A stretch of 64,000 bases of DNA from Caldifarciminota bacterium (GTDB lineage: Bacteria > Hydrothermota > Tepidihabitantia > Tepidihabitantales > CAIPLT01), in the NCBI GenBank assembly GCA_903865935.1, contig CAIPLT010000059.1, positions 133,770 through 197,769 on the forward strand, given 5' to 3'. Shown one piece after another: positions 43,607-51,377 of this stretch. Every line of letters begins with the position of its first letter. Positions within the stretch are counted from its first letter, which is position 1. A model generated the notes under the pieces. That model saw only the letters and a program-made list of their open reading frames with translations. It searched no databases and was not told where the DNA came from. A program made the translations under genes and the position numbers.

Positions 43607-45400
43607 ATGAAACGGTTCTTTCTTCTCACAATTCTAATTTCAGGTTCGCTTTTTGCCCAATTAAGAATGAAACGTGTTACGTTGCTCAATTCGGGCCCCC
43701 TATACGAAACCGAAGGTCTTATTGTCTGTGCTGACTGTAATCGTAATGGTGCAAATGAATTGATTTTCCAAACTCTTTTACCTAACGATTACATATGTTG
43801 GCAAATTTGGGAATTTCGACCAATGAACAAATACGAATTGGTTTATGCTGATACTGGATGGTCTATTCATGGAACACCACCAGTTGGCATTAAAACCGGA
43901 AATTTATATCCATTTGGAGGAGGCTATCTTGATAGCGATAGTTGTTATGACCTAGTGGGCGAAAATAAAGTGAAATTCCCGCCGGAAAGTTTACCTTCTG
44001 TTCGCCCGCTAACAACGGTTCAAGAAGGACAATCTCCGTCTTCGTATCCTAACTCTTTAGTATGGTTTGATTTACTTCCTGGCGACTTCTTTGTATTTCC
44101 ACATTATATCACAGATCTTGATCAAGATAATAACAAAGAAATACTTTTCAGGTGGTACTATGAGACAAGCGACCAAGGTACAAGAATTTATGAAAATACA
44201 GGGAACAATCAATACCAACTTGTATTTAACGAACCACCTGTATCTTGGAATACTTATGCTTTTGGTGACTTTGACCAGGATGGAAGAACAGAAATTGCAT
44301 TCCCAGTGTCTTTGTCTAAAATTTACATTCGCAAATGTATTGGAAATAATCAATATCCTGTGGTATGTTCACTACCATATCCGTCAGGATTAACTAATCC
44401 TCATGACTGTTGGGATGGACGAGATGTTGACCAGGATGGAAAACCAGAATTCTTCATCGCTTTTTGTAATGCGATGACAAGTACTTTCTATCTCTATATG
44501 TGGGAAGCAATCACAAGTAATACTTATGAGATGACATTTATTGCCCAGAAACAAGACTATGTTAGTTACTCAACGGGCAGAAGAAGTAAATGTGGAGATA
44601 TAGACGGTGATGGGATTGAAGAAATTATCTGGGCTACCCCAGTTAAACTTTATGTTTACAAAGCGACTGGCAATAATCAGTTTCAGCAAGTTTGGGAATG
44701 GAGTCAAGACCACGGAACTGATGAAGCCCTTCTTGTTAATATTTATGATATGAATAACGATGGTTATAATGAAATAGTAGTTGGTGGTAGTGGCAAAACA
44801 TCAGTCTTTGAAGTAGAAGCAGTGCGGGTTTTAAGTCCAAATGGCGGTGAGATTTTTCAAGGTGATTCCCAACAACTGATTCGCTGGCAGACTTTTAATC
44901 CACCAAGATGCGATTCGCTGTCTTTATTTTATTCAATTGATAATGGCAGAATATATACGACTATCGTGACCGGTGTTCCGGGAACCGAAACATCTTATGT
45001 TTGGACTGTGCCTAATACAAATTCTGATTCCTGCAAAATCAAAATCATCGCCTATGGTCCCGGTTGGCAATATGACGAATCGGATGGGCTATTTAGTATT
45101 ATTTCAACAGGTATCGAGGAAAGTACAACGCTTAATGCATTACGCTTAACTCTTAAAGTAACACCAAACATAGTAAAATCATTTTCCGTTATCCATTACA
45201 CGTTACCCAGTGAAGGGAAAATAGCACTACAATTGTATGATATTTCTGGCAGAATAGTAAAAACTCTGGTAAATGAAACTAAAGAACCAGGAATTTATAA
45301 GATTAACTTGAACACCAAAAACCTATCTTCAGGAATATATTTTCTCTTCTTACAAACTGAAGAAAAACGAATAATTGAAAGATTTGTAAATGTAAAATAA
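43607..45400 (+). CDS. Secreted FG-GAP-type protein with type IX sorting domain
   Basis: A 597-residue protein starting MKRFFLLTILISGSLFAQ, a signal peptide. The frame is open 17 codons further upstream, but that part is the hairpin of the previous gene, so ATG 43607 is chosen. The body has FG-GAP-like repeats (DQDNNKEILFRW; GDFDQDGRTEIAFP; DVDQDGKPEFFIAF; GDIDGDGIEEIIWA; DMNNDGYNEIVVG), which form a calcium-binding propeller, then an Ig-like domain (VRVLSPNGGEIFQGDSQQLI) and a C-terminal type A sorting domain (KIALQLYDISGRIVKTLV). Binding function is likely; the ligand is unknown. Confidence 0.8.
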   Translation: MKRFFLLTILISGSLFAQLRMKRVTLLNSGPLYETEGLIVCADCNRNGANELIFQTLLPNDYICWQIWEFRPMNKYELVYADTGWSIHGTPPVGIKTGNLYPFGGGYLDSDSCYDLVGENKVKFPPESLPSVRPLTTVQEGQSPSSYPNSLVWFDLLPGDFFVFPHYITDLDQDNNKEILFRWYYETSDQGTRIYENTGNNQYQLVFNEPPVSWNTYAFGDFDQDGRTEIAFPVSLSKIYIRKCIGNNQYPVVCSLPYPSGLTNPHDCWDGRDVDQDGKPEFFIAFCNAMTSTFYLYMWEAITSNTYEMTFIAQKQDYVSYSTGRRSKCGDIDGDGIEEIIWATPVKLYVYKATGNNQFQQVWEWSQDHGTDEALLVNIYDMNNDGYNEIVVGGSGKTSVFEVEAVRVLSPNGGEIFQGDSQQLIRWQTFNPPRCDSLSLFYSIDNGRIYTTIVTGVPGTETSYVWTVPNTNSDSCKIKIIAYGPGWQYDESDGLFSIISTGIEESTTLNALRLTLKVTPNIVKSFSVIHYTLPSEGKIALQLYDISGRIVKTLVNETKEPGIYKINLNTKNLSSGIYFLFLQTEEKRIIERFVNVK

Positions 45401-45490
45401 GCATATGAGGTAGTGGGAAATGGTATCTACTTCATCAGACTAAAGATCAAAGATTACGATGCGACTAAGAAAATGGTACTCGTCAGATAA
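45401..45490 (+). pseudogene. Remnant of a type IX sorting domain
   Basis: Directly after the stop of the previous gene, the frame 45401-45490 reads AYEVVGNGIYFIRLKIKDYD then ATKKMVLVR and a stop. GIYFIRLK and KKMVLVR are the last two strands of a type A sorting domain. There is no start or body, so this is the tail of a lost secreted-protein gene. Confidence 0.75.
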
Positions 45491-45514
45491 TCCATTAATA
45501 ACTATTAAACTTAG

Positions 45515-45534
45515 GGGCGGGAGTGATCCCGCCC
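45515..45534 (+). terminator. GC-rich hairpin after the remnant
   Basis: GGGCGGG (45515-45521), 6-base loop, CCCGCCC (45528-45534), followed by ttaataata. It belongs to the same hairpin family as 43571 and 49701. Confidence 0.45.
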
Positions 45535-45575
45535 TTAATAATACCAAAATTCTTACATCAACCATTAAGGTATTT

Positions 45576-45636
45576 TGTTTCAGCACATATTAGATAAATT
45601 GGTTAAAATCTAACTTGCATTTTAATTCAAGCAGAA
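45576..45636. repeat. 60-70 bp repeat, copy A
   Basis: Contains tttcagcacatattaga and gttaaaatctaactt; nearly identical to copy B (49752-49815), with copy C (49962-50028) more diverged. A and B bracket the pseudo-tRNA, the third small ORF and the S74 protein gene. Confidence 0.8.
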
Positions 45637-45811
45637 AAGGTATTTATGTGACCAATCCACAAATTCTGCCAAATTTCTGCCATTTTCTCACCAAAACAGA
45701 CCGTAATAGACATAATCACCGTAAACAATATAAACGGGCTAACGCTTAGGTTTATAAGCATTTGTTACTAAATTGCTATATGTGTGATACTTAGAAAAAT
45801 CGCTCTAAAAG

Positions 45812-45852
45812 GATTATGAGTCAGCTGCTCTAACCAACTGAGCTACGGACCC
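45812..45852 (-). pseudogene. Truncated tRNA gene (5' half of the CAU tRNA)
   Basis: Identical to the 5' part of the CAU tRNA at 36287-36327 from the first base to the 3' edge of the anticodon loop; the rest is replaced by unrelated sequence. The upstream promoter region of the tRNA is carried along (TGTCAA near 45891). Confidence 0.85.
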
Positions 45853-46014
45853 AGCTTACTGTTTCAATAGCTTACAGAAATCGCCATTATTGTCAATACC
45901 CGATTCTGCCAAATTTCTGCCTTTTTTAATACACTTTTACACAATAAATTCACTACATTGTGTAAATGTTCTTGTGAAAGATGCGGATCGCTTAAGCGGG
46001 TGGGCAAAAAAAGA
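45812..46014. repeat. tRNA-5'-half/flank repeat, copy 2
   Basis: Matches 36287-36480 (see that entry) and is followed by module promoter A copy 3. The TTTACACAA/TTGTGTAAA dyad is kept (about 45935-45966), here with one extra pair. Confidence 0.8.
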
Positions 46015-46044
46015 TTGACTTTAGAGCGCAGGAAACTATATAAT
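46015..46044 (+). promoter_or_regulatory. Module promoter A, copy 3
   Basis: TTGACT (46015-46020), 18-bp spacer, TATAAT (46039-46044), with GCGCA and TGCGC around the -10. Confidence 0.6.
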
Positions 46045-46060
46045 ATGCGCGGAGAAAATA

Positions 46061-46165
46061 ATGCGGGACAACCTTAGAGAGTGCAAATTACAAAACAGCC
46101 ATTTTGTACAATATCGCTTGGAATACAATACTCCAAATAATATTACAATTGACAACAAGATATAA
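46061..46165 (+). CDS. Conserved small ORF of the secretome module, copy 3 (34 aa)
   Basis: Starts MRDNLRECKLQNS and contains FVQYRLEYN, then a copy-specific tail ending NKI. GGAG is six bases before the ATG. Its last codons overlap the -35 box of promoter B for the next gene. Function unknown. Confidence 0.45.
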   Translation: MRDNLRECKLQNSHFVQYRLEYNTPNNITIDNKI

Positions 46166-46176
46166 ATGTGTATAGT
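46149..46176 (+). promoter_or_regulatory. Promoter B for the S74 protein gene
   Basis: TTGACA (46149-46154), 16-bp spacer, TATAGT (46171-46176), about 94 bases before ATG 46271, which has GAAGGAGGG. Confidence 0.5.
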
Positions 46177-46270
46177 ATTGAAAATATGCGATTTAGCTGT
46201 GCTGTTTCCTATTGATGAGGTATAGAGAAACTTAAAATTGCAGAATAAAACAAATCCTGAAGGAGGGTAT

Positions 46271-49090
46271 ATGTATAAACACAAATATGTTCCAGTAGTT
46301 ATATTACTGCTCTTAACCCTAATCTGGGCAGTAGAGGGCGGAGTAACACAAACAACAAAAAAACCAATCCAAACCGATGCAATCACAATACCAAACCTAT
46401 TAAACTATCAAGGAAAACTAACTAATCTTGCCGGCAATCCGGTAACGGACAGTAGTTATTCAATTACCTTTAGATTATTTACAACATCGAGTGGCGGTTC
46501 GGCACTCTGGAATGAGACCCAGAATGTACAGACGCATAACGGATTATTTAATGTTTTATTAGGTTCAGTCTCTCTTATTGATACTATACCGCAATCGGGT
46601 AACTGTTATTTAGAGATGCAGGTTAATCCCAATGCGGCAATGACGCCAAGAATCAGAATTGTCAGTTCTGCTTATGCTTATTTAGCCAAGAAAGCGGACA
46701 GCGCCAATTATGCACCATTGGCAAGACCAATCACACCCGCGTTAACAACCAGTGAAATAGCGGATGGAGCGGTTACGAATATTAAACTTGGTGCGGATGC
46801 AGTAACAACTGATAAAATACTCAATGGTACAATACTCAGAGCGGATGTAGTAACTAACTTCAAAGCTCCATATTCAGATACCGCGGATTATGCGCGAGCC
46901 TCAAGCGTCACGTATGTTGACAGCGCGCGAGTCGCGGTCAATGCATATAATGCAAATAAAATTCAGGGTAAAGATACTACTGCACTAAGTGCAAAGTTCG
47001 TTGATGAAGGGCAGCCTAATGCCATTTCATCCGGCATGATTTTTGATAGTTCAGTGACTATGCCAAAGATAAATCAAGCAGGAGCGACAATTGGTCAGGT
47101 TATCAAATGGACTGGCGCAGCCTGGGTACCCAGAAATGATAGTGTTGGAATAGGCAGTGGAGGTCCGCCAACAGGTCCTGCGGGTGGTGATTTAACTGGA
47201 AATTATCCAAATCCTCAAATTGCCAAACCATGCAGCCTCGTAGCAAATCTTTCTGTACCGATATTATATATAGAAAATACAGGAACAGGCGATGCAGGAT
47301 ATTTTAATGGTAATATCATTTCGACCGGGAAGGCAACAATTGGACAAGGACATGTTAATTCAGGTGCTTTTTCTTTTATCGCAGGGAAAAGCCATACTTT
47401 GAATGGTAACTATGCCACAATTTGTGGAGGACAGTTAAACAGAGCTTACGATGATTACACGACTATCGGGGGTGGCTATTCAGACAGTGCAAATGGTTAT
47501 GCAACAACAATTGCTGGTGGATATCAAAACAATGCAATCGGTTCATTCGTAACTGTGGGCGGTGGGCAGTCAAATGTAGCCAATGGTAACTATGCCACTA
47601 TATCAGGAGGAAATTCTAACAGCGCTACCTTAGGAGCAACTGTTAGCGGAGGTGTAATCAATAGTGCAAGTAGTAATTATTCAACTGTCGGAGGTGGATA
47701 TACCAACGCTGCCAATGGAGTCTATGCAACTGTGTCTGGTGGTTTTGCAGATACTGCAAGCGGAGGATACACGACTGTAAGTGGAGGCTATGGCAATATA
47801 GCTAGTGGTCAATTCGCAATTGTTGGTGGTGGAGTTGGCAATATTGCAAATGGCATGCGAGCAACTATATCAGGTGGTAATAGTAACGTTGCAAGTAGCA
47901 ACTATGTAACAATCAGCGGAGGCGACATAAATAGAGCGACTAAAGATTATGCAACTATCGGTGGTGGGTACTCTGATTCGGCTACAGGATATGCTGCAAT
48001 AGTTTGCGGTGGTTACTATAATAAGGCTAGATCTGACTCATCGACTGTCGGTGGTGGAGCTAGAAATACTGCAAGTGGAATCGGGTCGACTATATGTGGA
48101 GGAAGATTAAATACGACATCCGGTAATTTCGTGACAATAAGTGGCGGGCAGCAAAATTTTGCCAATGGTACACATGCAACAATAAGTGGCGGAAGTTCAG
48201 ATACAGCCAGTGGTACTGGTTCAGTAATTGGTGGTGGATTTCGCAACAACGCAATCTGGAATTACGCAACTATTGGAGGGGGAGAATATAATAAAGCAAA
48301 TAATAATAGTGCAACGATTGGTGGAGGATATCAAAACTTAGTAAGTGGAATCTATGCAACGATTGCTGGGGGTATTCAAGATTCAGCAAGTGGTCATTGT
48401 TCCTCGGTTGGTGGCGGGTATCACAATAATGCTAGTGGAGATTCATCGGTTGTAAGTGGTGGAACTAACAATAAAGCAATTAATATTTGTGCCACGGTTA
48501 GTGGCGGTTGGTACAATAATGCAAGAGGTCAATACTCAACTGTTCCTGGTGGTTATGCAAATACAGCAAGTGGTTCTTGCTCATTTGCTACTGGGAGTAA
48601 CGTTAATAATCTTGCAAACTATACTTTTGGTTTTGGTCGTAATTTTACCACTTCATTTCCTGGAGCTGTTATCTTTTATGACAGAAGCACAAGTACTGAA
48701 ATTAAAGTTGGCATCGATACAACGTCGCCAAGTAATATTTTAACTGTAAGAAAGAATTCTCCAACCGATCCAATTGCTGATGCCTGGGGAGTTTATAGTT
48801 CAAGGAGGTGGAAAGAGAATATTCGACCGATCGATAATCCCTTAGAAAAAGTTCAGAAATTAAATGGCGTCTATTTTAACTGGAAAGATAGTAAGAAAGA
48901 AGATATCGGATTGATTGCGGAAGATGTTGGTAAAGTTTTCCCGCAGATCGTTACATATGAAGCTAATGGTATCGATGCTCAAGGGCTTGACTATGCGCGT
49001 TTAGTTGCACTGTTAATTGAAGCAGTAAAAGCACAACAAAATGAAATCAATACTCTTAAAGCCGAGATCGAAAAGACAACAGAAAAATAA
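46271..49090 (+). CDS. YadA-head-repeat adhesin with C-terminal peptidase S74 chaperone domain
   Basis: A 939-residue protein. Start ATG 46271 follows GAAGGAGGG; the frame opens 11 codons earlier without support. A signal peptide (VVILLLLTLIWAVEGG) is followed by a NYQGKLTNLAGNPV domain, a GGPPTGPAGGDLTGNYPNPQI collagen-like/tail-fibre linker, and about 20 repeats of 20-24 residues with YATISGGxxNxAxG (encoded about 47400-48610), the left-handed YadA/Hep_Hag trimeric roll. The C-terminus has SSRRWKENIRPIDNPLEKV and DIGLIAEDVGKVFPQ, the intramolecular chaperone S74, which normally self-cleaves after trimerisation. A coiled coil ends the protein. No membrane anchor or sorting domain is seen. 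Confidence 0.85.
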   Translation: MYKHKYVPVVILLLLTLIWAVEGGVTQTTKKPIQTDAITIPNLLNYQGKLTNLAGNPVTDSSYSITFRLFTTSSGGSALWNETQNVQTHNGLFNVLLGSVSLIDTIPQSGNCYLEMQVNPNAAMTPRIRIVSSAYAYLAKKADSANYAPLARPITPALTTSEIADGAVTNIKLGADAVTTDKILNGTILRADVVTNFKAPYSDTADYARASSVTYVDSARVAVNAYNANKIQGKDTTALSAKFVDEGQPNAISSGMIFDSSVTMPKINQAGATIGQVIKWTGAAWVPRNDSVGIGSGGPPTGPAGGDLTGNYPNPQIAKPCSLVANLSVPILYIENTGTGDAGYFNGNIISTGKATIGQGHVNSGAFSFIAGKSHTLNGNYATICGGQLNRAYDDYTTIGGGYSDSANGYATTIAGGYQNNAIGSFVTVGGGQSNVANGNYATISGGNSNSATLGATVSGGVINSASSNYSTVGGGYTNAANGVYATVSGGFADTASGGYTTVSGGYGNIASGQFAIVGGGVGNIANGMRATISGGNSNVASSNYVTISGGDINRATKDYATIGGGYSDSATGYAAIVCGGYYNKARSDSSTVGGGARNTASGIGSTICGGRLNTTSGNFVTISGGQQNFANGTHATISGGSSDTASGTGSVIGGGFRNNAIWNYATIGGGEYNKANNNSATIGGGYQNLVSGIYATIAGGIQDSASGHCSSVGGGYHNNASGDSSVVSGGTNNKAINICATVSGGWYNNARGQYSTVPGGYANTASGSCSFATGSNVNNLANYTFGFGRNFTTSFPGAVIFYDRSTSTEIKVGIDTTSPSNILTVRKNSPTDPIADAWGVYSSRRWKENIRPIDNPLEKVQKLNGVYFNWKDSKKEDIGLIAEDVGKVFPQIVTYEANGIDAQGLDYARLVALLIEAVKAQQNEINTLKAEIEKTTEK

Positions 49091-49290
49091 AAAAACAGGC
49101 GCTAAAATTATATAACTTTCGAGTTATGAGTGATTATGGTTACTGGTGGTATTCAAAAATCATTCTGTAGTTATGATTTGGCGGAAGGATAGCAGAATGA
49201 AAATAATTGTGTCACCGGAACTATCGAAATAATGACTAATATAAATTTGTTGTCGGAAATATAAGATGTGAAAATACAATTGGAGAATAT

Positions 49291-49557
49291 ATGAATAGAA
49301 AAAAATATACGGGCATATACGATTATTCAGTTGAAGAGAAAGTAAGTGATATAGAAAGAATTATAAAGACTAATGAACCTGTGACAAAAAGGAACGTTTT
49401 TGTTCACCAATTCTTTGATGGCAAAAAATGGCAACTTTGTACTCATTGTGGTGATATGTTAAAAATACCGCACAGAACAGCGCGACATGTTTATGACATT
49501 GAACACATTCGAAAATATTGTAGTGCTTACAAAAGCAGTCTAAATTCGAAAATATAA
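49291..49557 (+). CDS. Small zinc-finger-like protein, unknown function
   Basis: An 88-residue protein with CTHCGDMLKIPHRTARHVYD and a later HIRKYC, giving a CxxC...H...H/C set that may bind zinc. The start is supported by GGAG eight bases upstream of ATG 49291. No family is recognised. It stands between the S74 gene and a terminator, so it may be a separate transcript. Confidence 0.5.
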   Translation: MNRKKYTGIYDYSVEEKVSDIERIIKTNEPVTKRNVFVHQFFDGKKWQLCTHCGDMLKIPHRTARHVYDIEHIRKYCSAYKSSLNSKI

Positions 49558-49700
49558 TAAAAATAATATTTAGTATGCCTGAAACATAACAGTAATATTT
49601 TTATATGACGTATTGATTGGGTATGTATTGAAAATGCAATCATCGAATTACTCAGCGACCAGAAAAATTCTTTTAGTGGAATAGAAAACAAAACTGTCAT

Positions 49701-49725
49701 AGGGCGGGTTTACCCCGCCCTTTTA
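49701..49725 (+). terminator. Rho-independent terminator
   Basis: AGGGCGGG (49701-49708), 5-base loop, CCCGCCCT (49714-49721), then ttttatttta. It is the best terminator of the three GGCGGG hairpins in the island. Confidence 0.75.
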
Positions 49726-49751
49726 TTTTAATGGTAATACTATTTGTGTTC

Positions 49752-49815
49752 TGTTTCAGCACATATTAGACAAATTGGTTAAAATCTAACTTGCACTTTA
49801 ATTCAGGCAGAAGAA
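49752..49815. repeat. 60-70 bp repeat, copy B
   Basis: Shares gttctgtttcagcacatatt, gacaaattggttaaaatcta and the agaagaaat end with copies A and C. Confidence 0.8.
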
Positions 49816-49961
49816 ATCGCAGTGAACCCCGTCTTTTTGGACAAAAATAGGCTTACTATATGATACACTTTTTTCATACATTGGCAAGCGCTAATTTTTG
49901 TGTCTGCTCCAATATTTTCTTTGGAATCTGATATTTAAGCGATTGATGCACCCGCTCTGTT

Positions 49962-50028
49962 CTGTTTCAGCACATATTAGACAAATTTATTAAAATCTAA
50001 CTTATATTTTATTTTATGTAGAAGAAAT
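49962..50028. repeat. 60-70 bp repeat, copy C, next to the integrase
   Basis: A more diverged copy ending 11 bases from the integrase stop. It is preceded by gatgcacccg, a word also found in the degenerate repeat at 8396. A position beside int makes it a candidate attachment region. Confidence 0.7.
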
Positions 50029-50039
50029 TCATTACATAT

Positions 50040-51071
50040 TTACTTCACTAGTTGCTCTATACTCGTGCCGTTTTTCAGGTACTTTTCACTCAATACAGAC
50101 ACCGCATCCTGTAAATACCCCGGAGAAAGATGCGAATACCGCATTGTCATTTGTAATGTTTTATGCCCAAGAAGAGCTGCAATAGTCCTAATATCAACTC
50201 CACTCATTGCTAGGTGCGATGCAAAAGTGTGTCGTAAGTCGTGAAAGTGGAAATTGTCGATTCCAGCTCTTTTCAAGGCATTCTCAAATGCTGTTCTTGG
50301 GTCACCATAAGGTTCTCCAGTAGCTTTTGAAAAGACATAATCCCCATTTCTAGGTATACTCATTAACTCCTGTTTTAACATATCGTTAATGGGTATCTTT
50401 CTTGCTTCGCCATTTTTACTCACCTCAATACTAATATAGTTATTATAGAAATCGATGTCTCGCCATTTTAAATTCAGTATTTCGCCCTTTCGCATTCCGC
50501 TGTTGAGTGCCACAATAACGATTGACCTAGCCGTTCCTCTAAGCTCTTTAAGCAATCGTTCTATTTCCAATTGCGTAAGAAATCTTATTCTGCCTCTTAG
50601 TTCTTTGAATAACTTGACATTCTTTACAGGATTTGTAGTTGTATAACCCCATACGATAGCCATACTAAACATGTGTTTCAGCAAAGCCAAACAACGGTTT
50701 GTCGAAACCAATTTACCGGTTGAAGCCTTCCTACTCTTAAATTCTTCAACAAAGCGTGTACCAATATTGTTTAAGAACTTACCAGAAAAGAAAGGTAACA
50801 GGTCAGCCTTCATGTGTTGATAGTCGCCCCGGTAACTGCTCGGCGTCTTATTGACTTTTGCATACTCAAGATACATTTCCGCAAAGACCTCAAAGAGAAT
50901 CTTTTTCTTTTCGATTAAACCGAAATACTCACCCTTCGTGATCTGAACTTCAATATTTTTAAGCACAATCTCGGCAATTTTTTTGTCTTTTCCAACAATT
51001 TTCCGATAGCGCTTTCCGTTGTAATTGTAATCCATACCCCACCTGTTTTTTATTTTGTAAATTCGCGCCAT
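50040..51071 (-). CDS. Tyrosine recombinase/integrase
   Basis: A 343-residue phage-type integrase. An N-terminal AP2-like arm-binding part (YNYNGKRYRKIVGKD) and a SAM-like core-binding domain precede the catalytic domain, which has Arg in ALNSGMRKGEI, HDLRHTFASH, the LLGHKTLQMTMRYSHL block with Gly-His and the nucleophile Tyr. All catalytic positions are present, so it should be active. It is the last gene of the minus-strand element operon and lies beside repeat C. Confidence 0.93.
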   Translation of the reverse strand: MARIYKIKNRWGMDYNYNGKRYRKIVGKDKKIAEIVLKNIEVQITKGEYFGLIEKKKILFEVFAEMYLEYAKVNKTPSSYRGDYQHMKADLLPFFSGKFLNNIGTRFVEEFKSRKASTGKLVSTNRCLALLKHMFSMAIVWGYTTTNPVKNVKLFKELRGRIRFLTQLEIERLLKELRGTARSIVIVALNSGMRKGEILNLKWRDIDFYNNYISIEVSKNGEARKIPINDMLKQELMSIPRNGDYVFSKATGEPYGDPRTAFENALKRAGIDNFHFHDLRHTFASHLAMSGVDIRTIAALLGHKTLQMTMRYSHLSPGYLQDAVSVLSEKYLKNGTSIEQLVK

Positions 51072-51113
51072 ATTTGTGTTATGATAGCATTTTTTTATGG
51101 TGTGTCAGACAGA

Positions 51114-51311
51114 TTATTGTAAAAATACATTTGGTTTACCGGTCTTCTGTTTCTTAGTTTTCAGCCATGCAACTATTTCTGATTCACGGAACCTTACCAA
51201 TTTCCCAAGTTTGTAATGCGGAATTGAACTTTTGTGTACCCAGTCGTACACAGTGGATCGCTTGACATTCAGAAACTGAGCAAGTTCTTCAACGTTAAGG
51301 AATCGGTCCAT
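51114..51311 (-). CDS. Excisionase-family HTH DNA-binding protein
   Basis: A 65-residue MerR-like winged helix of the HTH_17 type: FLNVEELAQFLNVKRSTVYDWV and the wing IPHYKLGKLVRFRESEIVAWL. Such proteins act as excisionases or small regulators. It sits 42 bases upstream of the integrase, the usual position for xis. Confidence 0.82.
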   Translation of the reverse strand: MDRFLNVEELAQFLNVKRSTVYDWVHKSSIPHYKLGKLVRFRESEIVAWLKTKKQKTGKPNVFLQ

Positions 51312-51377
51312 AATCTATGTTTTATCTAAGCCTTGTCTCAATAGTTTTTATGATAAAGTTATATTCTTTCATTCTAG

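Noticed and set aside
46036..46386. 116-codon minus-strand frame
   Set aside because: It is antisense to the module promoter, small ORF 3 and the signal peptide of the S74 protein, all of which are better supported.
47400..48610. Regular 60-75 base repeats, first considered as a CRISPR-like array
   Set aside because: They are in-frame codons of YadA head repeats, diverged in sequence, with no identical repeat-spacer structure.
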